From: Candidatus Treponema excrementipullorum
Lineage (GTDB): Bacteria > Spirochaetota > Spirochaetia > Treponematales > Treponemataceae
Direction of reading: 5' to 3'
Assembly: GCA_018883625.1 (NCBI GenBank)
Contig: JAHLFV010000071.1
Coordinates: 1 to 18,023 of the forward strand
DNA length: 18,023 nucleotides
Part shown: in pieces, positions 1 through 7,176 of the stretch
Layout: each line of letters begins with the position of its first letter
Position numbering within the stretch: position 1 is the first letter of the stretch
The notes under the pieces: model-generated
Database searches by the model: none
Seen by the model: only the letters and a program-made list of their open reading frames with translations
Told to the model about the DNA's origin: nothing
Translations under genes and position numbers: made by a program

Positions 1-1
1 C

Positions 2-235
2 AATATTTCCAATACAGAAGCAGAAGAAACATCTACTGCAAACGGAAATATTCCGCTTGTCCCCTTATCAGAGGCTCGTGCAGAGGCTGTTAAAGAGATG
101 CTCGTAGAATTCGGCGTCGCCGGTAACCGTCTATCTACTGTTGGTATGGGTGGCCGGCAACCTGTTGTTCCTTGGGAAGACAAAGACAATTGGTGGAAAA
201 ACAGACGGGTTGAGTTTATTTTGAATAAAAATTAA
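2..235 (+). CDS. OmpA-family C-terminal domain protein (3' end only)
   Basis: The window opens inside this gene; only the last 77 codons are seen and the frame is open from base 2 to the TAA at 233-235. The visible protein carries the end of an OmpA/MotB-type peptidoglycan-binding domain: a helix starting LSEARAEAVKEML, the turn 'NRLSTVGMGGRQPVVP', and a final 'NRRVEFIL' strand, all typical of the family. Such domains bind peptidoglycan and tether the outer membrane or a lipoprotein to the wall, so the protein probably acts in the periplasm. Its N-terminal part (beta-barrel, lipoprotein signal or other) lies outside the window, so the exact type cannot be told. A strong hairpin terminator follows 30 bases after the stop, so this gene ends its transcript. 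Confidence 0.88.
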   Translation, partial: NISNTEAEETSTANGNIPLVPLSEARAEAVKEMLVEFGVAGNRLSTVGMGGRQPVVPWEDKDNWWKNRRVEFILNKN

Positions 236-264
236 ACAAACCGTTCGTTTATAGGCTAAGTAAG

Positions 265-311
265 ATCCCTAAGTTTCTTCTGAACAAGTGAAACTTGGGG
301 ATTTTTATTTT
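265..311 (+). terminator. Rho-independent terminator of the OmpA-like gene
   Basis: A 13-bp stem pairs 265-277 with 290-302 around a 12-base loop, with one G-U wobble pair. The 3' arm runs straight into a T-rich tract (TTTTTATTTT). Confidence 0.85.
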
Positions 312-341
312 GCAACATGAATAAATAATAAAAATATTCAG

Positions 342-368
342 TTGACTTAAAGAAAAATATATTATAAA
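342..368 (+). promoter_or_regulatory. Candidate sigma-70 promoter for the EAL gene and aroA
   Basis: TTGACT at 342-347 matches five of six -35 bases, and TATAAA at 363-368 matches five of six -10 bases. The spacer is 15 bases, short of the usual 17. The site lies after the upstream terminator and about 20 bases before the start codon, in a very A/T-rich stretch where chance matches are common. Confidence 0.45.
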
Positions 369-389
369 AATGGAGTAGGAAGTATCCCT

Positions 390-1658
390 ATGACATTAAA
401 AAAAGAAGATTTTAAAAAAAAGTTAGTGTATGCTTCTATGGGGGTTCAGGTATGCTCCTATTATCAACCTATAGTTTGCTTGCAAAGTAGTAAGATTTTT
501 GCCTATGAGGCTCTCATTCGTGGTTGGAATGATTGTTCTGGTGGAGAAATGGCTCCCGCAGAATTGTTTTCCTGTGCTGAAGAGTTGCATTTATCAAAAG
601 AATTTGATTTGTTGTGTCAACGTTCTGCTTTCGAATTTTATAAAGATTTTGGACGGAGTCGAGAAGCTCTGTTATTTTTAAATATCAATACAAGTTGTAT
701 TTCTGAATCCCTTTCTGAAAAAGAAAAAATCACCGCTTTAACAAAATCTATGGGATTTCATCCTAGTGTTATCGGTTTAGAGCTAATAGAATCAGAAGCT
801 AAGTCTGCTAAGGACTTGTTTACCTTTGTCCAAAACCAGAGAGAAAGTGGCTTTGTAATTGTTGTAGATGATTTTGGCAGTGAACATTCTAATCTAGAGC
901 GTTTAATGCTTATTCGCCCTGACATAATAAAAATAGACAGAAATATTATTCACAACGTTGATAAGGATCCCTATAGACAATCGGTTTTAAAATCCATCCA
1001 TAGCTTAGCAGATATGACCGGTGCAATTTGTTTAGCTGAGGGTGTAGAAACCGATGAGGAAGTAATTACTTGTGCGTTATTGGGAATCGATTTATTTCAA
1101 GGCTTTGCTTTCGGAAATCCCAGTCAAAATTTGGAAGAATTGGAAAAACAAACCTTGGTGAAGATTCAAAAATATCGGGAACTTATTCAAGAAAGAATGC
1201 TCACTGACATAAAAACGACTCGTCGGCTGACAGGGGATATAAATATTTTGGCAGATTGGCTAGCTCGGCAAATAAATCCCAGTGACTATGATGGAATGGA
1301 ACTGATTTTTATGGAATTTATGGTTATGAACCCTGAAATTGAATGTATCTACATTTTAAACCATGAAGGAATTCAGATATCTAACATGGTTATAAATCCT
1401 CTGTTGATGACTAGTACAGTTTCATATATTTTTAAGCCATCAATAAAGGGAACAGATCAGAGTTTAAAACCTTATTATATGCACTTTAAAGCATTTAACA
1501 TTACTCGATATTTAAGTGATAAGTATTTATCCTCTACAACGGGAAATTTGTGCAGAACTTTGGTTCTTGCCCTTATGAAAGGAGGGGAAACCATTTATCT
1601 GTGTATTGATTTTCTGGAAGAAACAGTAAAACTCCCTATAAAAATGGAAAAGTTATAG
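390..1658 (+). CDS. EAL-domain c-di-GMP phosphodiesterase with C-terminal Cache-like sensor domain
   Basis: A 422-residue protein with no signal peptide or membrane segment, so cytoplasmic. Residues about 20-260 form an EAL domain that hydrolyses cyclic di-GMP to pGpG. The metal and catalytic positions look intact: E40 of 'EALIRG', N98 of 'LNIN', E131 of 'ELIE', D160-D161 of 'DDFG', K181 of 'IKID', E217 of 'AEGVET' and Q237 of 'QGFAFG', so an active enzyme is expected. Residues about 275-420 look like a PAS/Cache-fold ligand-binding domain like that behind the EAL domain of YkuI, with 'KGTDQSLKPYY' and 'YLSDKYLSSTTG' resembling the Cache signature. No GGDEF domain is present. The ATG at 390 follows GGAGTAGGA. 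aroA begins two bases after the stop, so the two are probably co-transcribed, although no functional link is obvious. Confidence 0.88.
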   Translation: MTLKKEDFKKKLVYASMGVQVCSYYQPIVCLQSSKIFAYEALIRGWNDCSGGEMAPAELFSCAEELHLSKEFDLLCQRSAFEFYKDFGRSREALLFLNINTSCISESLSEKEKITALTKSMGFHPSVIGLELIESEAKSAKDLFTFVQNQRESGFVIVVDDFGSEHSNLERLMLIRPDIIKIDRNIIHNVDKDPYRQSVLKSIHSLADMTGAICLAEGVETDEEVITCALLGIDLFQGFAFGNPSQNLEELEKQTLVKIQKYRELIQERMLTDIKTTRRLTGDINILADWLARQINPSDYDGMELIFMEFMVMNPEIECIYILNHEGIQISNMVINPLLMTSTVSYIFKPSIKGTDQSLKPYYMHFKAFNITRYLSDKYLSSTTGNLCRTLVLALMKGGETIYLCIDFLEETVKLPIKMEKL

Positions 1659-1660
1659 AA

Positions 1661-3031
1661 ATGAATTGTATTACTCATGCCAGTAAATTAACCGGATCTA
1701 TCACGGTGCCCGGTTCAAAAAGTCACACTATTCGGGCTTGTTTATTCGGAGCCTTGGGGGAAGGGCGTTCATATATTAAGAATCCCTTAGTCAGCGAAGA
1801 TTGTCTTAGTGCGTTACGGTGTATACAGGAGTTGGGGGCAGTTGTATATCAGTCTCAGGATAATTCTGTATGGGAAATAGAAGGCGCCGGAAAACGTATT
1901 CATTTACCGGAAAATGTTATAGATGTAGGTAATTCCGGTTCTGTCATGTATTTTTTAACACCTATTGCAGCTTCTTTTCCCGGCTGGACGGTCATCACCG
2001 GTGATGCATCTATCAGAAACAGGCCTGTGAAACATTTAGCTACTGCCTTGGAACAGTTGGGAGCCGAAACCCATATTACCCGTCCATATGTAGATGCTCC
2101 ACCTCTATTAGTCCGTGGGCCTATTCACCGTGGCAAGGTCGTTACCGACGGACGACTGTCTCAATACATCAGCGGAATTATGATGGCAGCGGCTAGAATG
2201 GAAGGTAAAACGGTCATAGAGTTGACGGATCCCAAAGAGGTTCCCTATTTGGATATGACAAAGGGATGGTTGGAATCAGTGGGGATTCCCGTATGCATGT
2301 CTCCTGATTACAAGCATATAGAAATAGAAGGGCCTTGTGTTTTTCCTGCAATTGATAGAACCATTCCTTCCGACTGGGAGGCCGTAGCTTTTCCCTTGGT
2401 GGCAGCCTTGTTAACAGATAGTGAAATCGTTATAGAAAATATAGATTCTAGTGGCAGTCAAGGGGATGAAGCCATTGTTGAAATTCTCCGATCCGTAGGA
2501 GCCAATATACAGTGGAATAAAGACAGAGAACAGCTTATTGTTCAAGGAGGCATAAAGGCCGGCGATGGATTTGGACGTCTTTCTGCGGAACATTTCCCGG
2601 ACAGAACTTTACGGATCAATTGTGCCGGTTTTCCAGATGCCGTGCCTGCTTTATCTGTTATAGCATGTTTCATCGAAGGGACTACTATCATCGAAGATAT
2701 CGGTGTGTGCAGAAAAAAGGAAACAGACAGAATAACTGTTATGTGCCATGAATTGACGAAGTTAGGGGCTTTCGTAGAAGAGGGCGAAGATTATATGATT
2801 ATCCACGGGCACAGCCCTTTGACGCCGGATGGGAAGGTAAATCCTGAGTTTAAAATCCACGGAGGTACAGTTGACTCTTTTAAAGACCATCGGGTAGCTA
2901 TGTCTTTTGCCGTGATGGGATTGGCTCTTCAGGAATCTGTCACCGTTAAAGATGCTGAATGTTGTGCCGTATCTTTTCCTGACTTTTTCCCAAAAATGGG
3001 GGCTTTGGGAGCTCGTTTCGACTGTACATAA
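1661..3031 (+). CDS. aroA: 3-phosphoshikimate 1-carboxyvinyltransferase (EPSP synthase)
   Basis: The sixth step of the shikimate pathway: it joins shikimate 3-phosphate and phosphoenolpyruvate to make EPSP, in the cytoplasm. Length 456 is a little above the usual ~430. Seen motifs: 'PGSKSHTIRA' (K20, S21, R25, phosphate-binding), 'NRPVKHLATALEQLGA' (R121), 'RLSQYISGIMMAA' (S167, Q168), 'FPDAVPALSV' (D326, the catalytic aspartate equivalent of E. coli D313), 'KKETDRI' (E354, R357), 'DHRVAMSF' and 'VSFPDFF'. Odd point: the loop that normally reads GNAGTAxRP is GNSGSVMYF here, so the positions of E. coli T97, R100 and P101 hold S94, Y97 and F98. All other key residues are kept, so it is probably functional. 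It starts two bases after the EAL gene. No other aro gene is nearby. Confidence 0.93.
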   Translation: MNCITHASKLTGSITVPGSKSHTIRACLFGALGEGRSYIKNPLVSEDCLSALRCIQELGAVVYQSQDNSVWEIEGAGKRIHLPENVIDVGNSGSVMYFLTPIAASFPGWTVITGDASIRNRPVKHLATALEQLGAETHITRPYVDAPPLLVRGPIHRGKVVTDGRLSQYISGIMMAAARMEGKTVIELTDPKEVPYLDMTKGWLESVGIPVCMSPDYKHIEIEGPCVFPAIDRTIPSDWEAVAFPLVAALLTDSEIVIENIDSSGSQGDEAIVEILRSVGANIQWNKDREQLIVQGGIKAGDGFGRLSAEHFPDRTLRINCAGFPDAVPALSVIACFIEGTTIIEDIGVCRKKETDRITVMCHELTKLGAFVEEGEDYMIIHGHSPLTPDGKVNPEFKIHGGTVDSFKDHRVAMSFAVMGLALQESVTVKDAECCAVSFPDFFPKMGALGARFDCT

Positions 3032-3104
3032 AGCCCAAGGATTAATATCTATACTTGCTGTCTGCTTGGGGAAAATTTCAAAATCGAAAGGGCATAAAAA
3101 AGTT

Positions 3105-3365
3105 TTATCCTTGGTCTGTCGGTTTCTTGGGAATGATTATTGCTGCTATAATATACGTTGCAATGCCACTTCCCATACCGGCTAGGGTAAAAAAGACTGC
3201 CAAAAGCCGAATAATAATGGGATCTATGTTAAAGAACTCCGCTATACCGGCGCATACTCCTAAGATAATTTTGTTTTGAGAACGATACAATCTTTTTTCA
3301 GGATTTCCATCTTCACTGGTGTTTGAGTTATGGTTTTCCGTACACATGAGTTCCTTGTCTTTCAT
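3105..3365 (-). CDS. PspC-domain small membrane protein
   Basis: An 86-residue protein on the minus strand. Residues about 24-82 match the PspC domain: 'KRLYRSQNKIILGVCAGIAEFFNID', then 'IRLLAVFFTLAGMG' and a hydrophobic stretch 'IATYIIAAIIIP' that ends in a PKKP motif. PspC domains are small inner-membrane modules; in enterobacteria PspC takes part in the phage-shock envelope-stress response, but stand-alone PspC proteins elsewhere are mostly uncharacterised. The first ~20 residues are polar. The start is uncertain: the ATG at 3365 has AAGGAG 12 bases upstream, while an in-frame ATG at 3347 has AAGGA at closer spacing and would give 80 residues. It is a single gene, convergent with aroA and divergent from leuB. 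Confidence 0.82.
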   Translation of the reverse strand: MKDKELMCTENHNSNTSEDGNPEKRLYRSQNKIILGVCAGIAEFFNIDPIIIRLLAVFFTLAGMGSGIATYIIAAIIIPKKPTDQG

Positions 3366-3428
3366 AGTTTAGTCATGCTCCTTATAATTCTGATCTAGTG
3401 TAAAGCAAAATAGAATAAATCTCAAGTT

Positions 3429-3444
3429 TTAAGTAAATACTTAA
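3429..3444. promoter_or_regulatory. Inverted repeat in the pspC-leuB intergenic region
   Basis: TTAAGTAAATACTTAA: perfect 6-bp arms (TTAAGT/ACTTAA) around a 4-base centre. It lies 64 bases upstream of the pspC start and about 146 bases before leuB. It could be an operator, but the region is very A/T-rich. Confidence 0.3.
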
Positions 3445-3500
3445 GCAGACAAAGAGAAATTTATATTAGCTAAAATTACTTTAGTTATATTGTAGACATA

Positions 3501-3552
3501 TACTGATTTTTCCAGTAATATATTAATACATACTAATATTTTTTAGTATAAT
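3501..3552 (+). promoter_or_regulatory. leuB promoter region with two similar dyads and a TATAAT -10
   Basis: Two inverted repeats of related sequence start 30 bases apart: TACTG-N7-CAGTA (3501-3517) and TACTAA-N6-TTAGTA (3531-3548). A perfect TATAAT hexamer sits at 3547-3552, overlapping the end of the second dyad, about 38 bases before the leuB start. The -35 region (TTAATA, 3523-3528) is weak. A protein bound at the second dyad would block the -10 box, so repression is a reasonable guess. Neither a T-box nor a leader peptide rich in leucine codons is apparent. Confidence 0.4.
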
Positions 3553-3589
3553 TTAAACTGCCGGAAGGCTTGTTGAGGTACAAATAATT

Positions 3590-4693
3590 ATGGAAAAAAC
3601 GATAGCTCTTATTCCCGGAGACGGAATTGGACCGGATATTGTTGCAGAAGGTGTACGGGTTTTAGACGCAATAGCCAAAAAATTCGGACATTTATTTACC
3701 TATAAACCCGTTTTAGCTGGAGGAGCTGCCATTGATGCTGTGGGAGATCCCTTGCCGCAAGAGACACTGGATACCTGTCTTGCCTGTGACTCTGTTCTAT
3801 TAGGTGCTGTAGGTGGGCCAAAGTGGGATGCTGTTCCCGGACACATGAGGCCGGAAAAGGCACTGCTTGGTTTGCGGGGAGGTATGAAGGTATATGCAAA
3901 TCTCCGTCCGGCTGTCATGTTTAAGCAGTTATCAGCCGCTTGTCCGTTAAAAAATGAAATTGTGGGGCAAGGGCTTGATATATTAATTGTTCGTGAATTA
4001 ACCGGCGGAATTTACTTTGGTGACAGAGGAAGAAGTGCTGACGGAAATGAGGCTTGGGATACGGAAAAATATACAAAACCTGAGATAGAAAGAATTCTAC
4101 GGTTAGGATTTTCTTCCGCTATGAAGCGTAGAAAAAAACTTTGTGTAGTAGATAAAGCAAATATTTTGGAATCAAGCCGATTATGGAGGGATGTTGCCCA
4201 AAGTATACAGAAAGACTATCCCGAAGTAGAAATGTCTTTTATGTATGTAGATAACGCTGCCATGCAGTTGGTTCGTAATCCGGGACAGTTTGATGTTATT
4301 GCTACAAGTAATATGTTTGGTGATATCCTTTCCGATGAAGCAAGTCAAATTACCGGTTCCATAGGAATGCTGGCATCTGCCTCTTTGGGAGACGGTACCG
4401 GCCCCGGATTATATGAGCCTATTCACGGTTCTGCTCCCGATATTGCAGGACAAGATAAAGCTAATCCTTTGGCTACTATTCTATCCTGTGCCATGATGCT
4501 CCGTTACGATTTTGATATGGGTAAAGAGGCAGATGCTGTAGAGGCTGCCGTAAACCGTGTTCTTGATGATGGCTGGCGTACAGGAGATATTGCCGGTACC
4601 GGTGCTGACTGGGATAAAGTTAAAGCTGAAGGAAAACTTGTAGGTACAAAGCGAATGGGCGATTTAGTTATTAAAGCTCTTGAAGCTATGTAA
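3590..4693 (+). CDS. leuB: 3-isopropylmalate dehydrogenase
   Basis: The third step of leucine synthesis: NAD-dependent oxidation and decarboxylation of 3-isopropylmalate to 2-oxoisocaproate, in the cytoplasm. The 367-residue length is normal for LeuB. Seen: 'PGDGIGPDIV' near the N-terminus, 'GAVGGPKWD' with 'RPEKALLGLR', the substrate-loop 'ELTGGIYFG', 'KRRKKLCVVDKANIL' with the catalytic lysine, 'YVDNAAMQLVRNP' and 'NMFGDILSDEAS' with metal-binding aspartates, and the NAD-binding 'EPIHGSAPDIAGQDKANP'. The 'ELTGGIYFG' loop and 'IHGSAPDIAG' favour LeuB over isocitrate dehydrogenase. Its start has GAGG 11 bases upstream. It stands alone between a terminator and an opposite-strand gene; leuA and leuCD must be elsewhere if the pathway is complete. 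Confidence 0.95.
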   Translation: MEKTIALIPGDGIGPDIVAEGVRVLDAIAKKFGHLFTYKPVLAGGAAIDAVGDPLPQETLDTCLACDSVLLGAVGGPKWDAVPGHMRPEKALLGLRGGMKVYANLRPAVMFKQLSAACPLKNEIVGQGLDILIVRELTGGIYFGDRGRSADGNEAWDTEKYTKPEIERILRLGFSSAMKRRKKLCVVDKANILESSRLWRDVAQSIQKDYPEVEMSFMYVDNAAMQLVRNPGQFDVIATSNMFGDILSDEASQITGSIGMLASASLGDGTGPGLYEPIHGSAPDIAGQDKANPLATILSCAMMLRYDFDMGKEADAVEAAVNRVLDDGWRTGDIAGTGADWDKVKAEGKLVGTKRMGDLVIKALEAM

Positions 4694-4719
4694 AAGGCAA
4701 AACATGTTTTGAGAGGGGT

Positions 4720-4764
4720 ACCTCGGAGCTTGGAACCTTTGTTCTGTTAACTCCGAGGTTTTTT
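4720..4764 (+). terminator. Rho-independent terminator of leuB
   Basis: A perfect 9-bp G/C-rich stem (ACCTCGGAG, 4720-4728, with CTCCGAGGT, 4751-4759) is followed by six Ts. The 22-base loop contains a small inner pairing (GAAC/GTTC). Confidence 0.88.
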
Positions 4765-4778
4765 ATTGAAGTGCCGGT

Positions 4779-5663
4779 TTAGTCTTTACGGTACCAAGCG
4801 TCGCTGATGGTTTGGCGGGCTTGGGGATTTTGTTTGATATTTTTGACAGCGTTGAGTGTAAAGGCAATAAAAACAAACAGGAAAAAGGAAGCAAAAGCTA
4901 CAATGATAATGGTAAAAAGCTTAGAGTCCTGTTGTAAAGGAACGATGTAAGGAATGTCGTCAGCTTCTACAAAGGAATCATAGTTTTTTACCACGTATTC
5001 TAACTGCAACATGTTTTTTTGGTCCTGTAAGTAAGTAGACATGTTTCCCTCTTGATTTGTATTTTCTTTCATATCGATTTCTTTCAACTCGATTTCTTTC
5101 AACAAAGTTAACATAGCATTAATTTGAGGCATTATAGTTGATTTTAATTCGCTATTGATAAGATCAATACTATCTTCCATAAAAGAAGATACTTTTTCTT
5201 TGTACTCTTCTGTATCGGGAATAGTAAACGTAACAAATAATGTTCCCGGTATTTCACCTTTAGATACTGAATAATTGTTTTTTTGATACTGTTGTATCAT
5301 TATGTTGTATTCGTAATCATCCTTTGGAATATTTTTTTTATCTTTAAACAGTTTTTTATATTGTTCTGCAAAAAAAAACTGGTTTTGGAGACGGGACATG
5401 GTTAGTAATGTGATACTTGCTTGGGAATTGCTTAAAATCCTTTGTACATCTGACGGTAATTCCCGTGTTTCCAAGGTATATGTCACGGCAATACTTCTTG
5501 TGTTCATGGACGGAAAAAATTTTGGCAGAATGGTCGTATATAACACTGCCACACCGGTAAAAATAAGAGTTCCCAAAATAATCAACACCCTATATCTGAT
5601 AAGTACTGCTAACAAATCTATAAAACTTATTTCTTGATTTTTTTGTACAGAACTACTTTCCAT
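4779..5663 (-). CDS. Wzz-type polysaccharide chain-length determinant-like membrane protein
   Basis: About 294 residues with the Wzz/polysaccharide co-polymerase layout: a short cytoplasmic N-terminus ('ISFIDLLAVLIRYR'), a first membrane segment at about residues 22-43, a long, mostly helical periplasmic part with charged heptad-like stretches, and a second membrane segment near residues 250-273 followed by a basic tail. Such proteins set the length of O-antigen, capsule or exopolysaccharide chains. There is no C-terminal Walker ATPase or tyrosine-kinase domain, so it is the short, kinase-free type. I prefer the ATG at 5663: AAGG lies nine bases upstream, whereas for the in-frame ATG at 5672 it abuts the start. 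No glycosyltransferase, flippase or polymerase gene is near, so the target polymer is unknown. Confidence 0.72.
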   Translation of the reverse strand: MESSSVQKNQEISFIDLLAVLIRYRVLIILGTLIFTGVAVLYTTILPKFFPSMNTRSIAVTYTLETRELPSDVQRILSNSQASITLLTMSRLQNQFFFAEQYKKLFKDKKNIPKDDYEYNIMIQQYQKNNYSVSKGEIPGTLFVTFTIPDTEEYKEKVSSFMEDSIDLINSELKSTIMPQINAMLTLLKEIELKEIDMKENTNQEGNMSTYLQDQKNMLQLEYVVKNYDSFVEADDIPYIVPLQQDSKLFTIIIVAFASFFLFVFIAFTLNAVKNIKQNPQARQTISDAWYRKD

Positions 5664-5836
5664 GACATACATCCTTAAAGTTTATTAAACAAGTCTATTG
5701 ACGATTCTATAAAATTTATCAGTCTAAATCAAGGTCTTTTTATGTAACAAAATAAAATCAAAAGAAAAACTTAGCATATCTTTACGTTTAATGGTGTTTT
5801 GTGATATTATTGCCAAATAACAAGAGGAGCATATGT

Positions 5837-7123
5837 ATGTCGAAAGAAACTGGAATTTTGGGACCTGCTGACAGACCTTCTTTGGGAAGATGGATTCCCT
5901 TGAGTTTTCAGCATGTTTTTGCCATGTTCGGTGCAACTGTCCTTGTACCTTTATTAACAGGATTAAATCCTTCTGTGGCATTGTTTACAGCCGGAACAGG
6001 AACTCTGTTGTATATTTTGATCACAGGAGCTAAAGTCCCCGCTTTTTTGGGGTCCTCCTTTGCTTTTATTCCGGCTCTTATCGGAATATCAGGAACTTAC
6101 GGAATGCCGGCGGCTTTAGGTGGAGCCTTTTGTGCCGGCATTTTTTACGCCCTGGTGGCAGGAATTATCCGCTTGGTGGGTACAAAATGGTTAGACAGAG
6201 CTTTGCCTCCTGTTGTAATCGGGTCTGTTATTATTGTTATCGGGTTGAATTTGGCTCCTACTGCCATGAAATCCTCTATGTATGATGGTGCAGGGAATTA
6301 TTCATTGGTATATTTTTCTATAGCAGCCTTTACGTTGGCAGTAGCTATTATTGCTACGATCTTTTTTAAAGGTTTTTTTAATACCATTTCAATTTTGACA
6401 GGACTTATCGGTGGATATATTTTCACCTTGGTCATGGGAATGTTTTTTCCCGCATATAAGTTAATTGATTTTTCCATTGTTTCAGAGGCCCAATGGTTAG
6501 GCTTGCCTTCCTTTGCCATACCGGAATTTCACTTTGTACCGATAGTAACCTTTATTATTGTTTCTCTTGCCACAATTTGTGAGCACTTAGGAGATACCTT
6601 GGTGGCTTCTCGGGTGGTAGGTAAAGATTTTTACAAAGATCCCGGACTTCACAGAACATTGTTGGGAGACGGTCTTGCTACAACATGGGCTTCTTTGTGG
6701 GGAGGACCGCCCAACACAACCTACGGTGAAAATATCGGTGTTATGGCAATTACAAAAGTATACAGTGTATGGGTAATTGGGGGAGCTGCGGTTTTTGCTG
6801 TGATTCTTTCCTTCATACAAAAGTTTGGTGCTATAATCCAAACATTACCAGGACCTGTTATGGGTGGTATTTCCATGTTGTTGTATGGCTTAATCGCTTC
6901 CAGTGGCTTACGTACCATTGTGGAAAGTGGTGTTGACTACAAGGACAAGAGAAACTTAACGATCTCTTCCGTAATTTTGGTAATCGGTATTGGTGGTGGT
7001 ATGCTGCAATTCCATGTAGGAAAGAATTTTACATTCTCTTTAAGTGGCGTAGCATTAGCAACTGTAGTTGGTATTGTGTTGAACCTTATTCTGCCAAAAT
7101 CAATTGATGAGACTAAAGAATAA
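5837..7123 (+). CDS. uraA: Uracil permease (NCS2/NAT family)
   Basis: A 428-residue, very hydrophobic inner-membrane protein with the features of nucleobase-cation symporter 2 proteins (14 membrane segments in UraA). It imports uracil, in E. coli with protons. Close family motifs are visible: 'FQHVFAMFGATVLVPLLTGL' at the N-terminus, 'FLGSSFAFIPAL', 'TICEHLGDT' (Glu and His matching E. coli UraA E241 and H245), 'DPGLHRTLLGDGL', 'PNTTYGENIGVMAIT' (Glu matching E290) and 'PVMGGISMLLYGLIASSGLR'. The conserved Glu/His/Glu set supports uracil rather than xanthine or urate. Start choice: ATG 5837 has GAGGAG seven bases upstream; the frame is open upstream to 5801 but that part is not membrane-like. 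It is a single gene with its own terminator. Confidence 0.93.
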   Translation: MSKETGILGPADRPSLGRWIPLSFQHVFAMFGATVLVPLLTGLNPSVALFTAGTGTLLYILITGAKVPAFLGSSFAFIPALIGISGTYGMPAALGGAFCAGIFYALVAGIIRLVGTKWLDRALPPVVIGSVIIVIGLNLAPTAMKSSMYDGAGNYSLVYFSIAAFTLAVAIIATIFFKGFFNTISILTGLIGGYIFTLVMGMFFPAYKLIDFSIVSEAQWLGLPSFAIPEFHFVPIVTFIIVSLATICEHLGDTLVASRVVGKDFYKDPGLHRTLLGDGLATTWASLWGGPPNTTYGENIGVMAITKVYSVWVIGGAAVFAVILSFIQKFGAIIQTLPGPVMGGISMLLYGLIASSGLRTIVESGVDYKDKRNLTISSVILVIGIGGGMLQFHVGKNFTFSLSGVALATVVGIVLNLILPKSIDETKE

Positions 7124-7145
7124 AAAATCACAAGCAGTATAGAGG

Positions 7146-7176
7146 ACTGTCCGCAAAAAGCGGACAGTTTTTTTTT
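7146..7176 (+). terminator. Rho-independent terminator of uraA
   Basis: A perfect 9-bp stem (ACTGTCCGC with GCGGACAGT), a 5-A loop and nine Ts. The T-run touches the stop codon of the convergent downstream gene. On the minus strand no T-run follows the hairpin, so it works mainly for uraA. Confidence 0.95.

Noticed and set aside
3034..3070. Possible terminator after aroA (CCCAAG ... CTTGGG)
   Set aside because: Only a 6-bp stem around a 25-base loop and no T-run after it.
5724..5981. 85-residue minus-strand open frame overlapping the uraA start
   Set aside because: It lies largely antisense to uraA and its leader, has no recognisable domain and no good start context.
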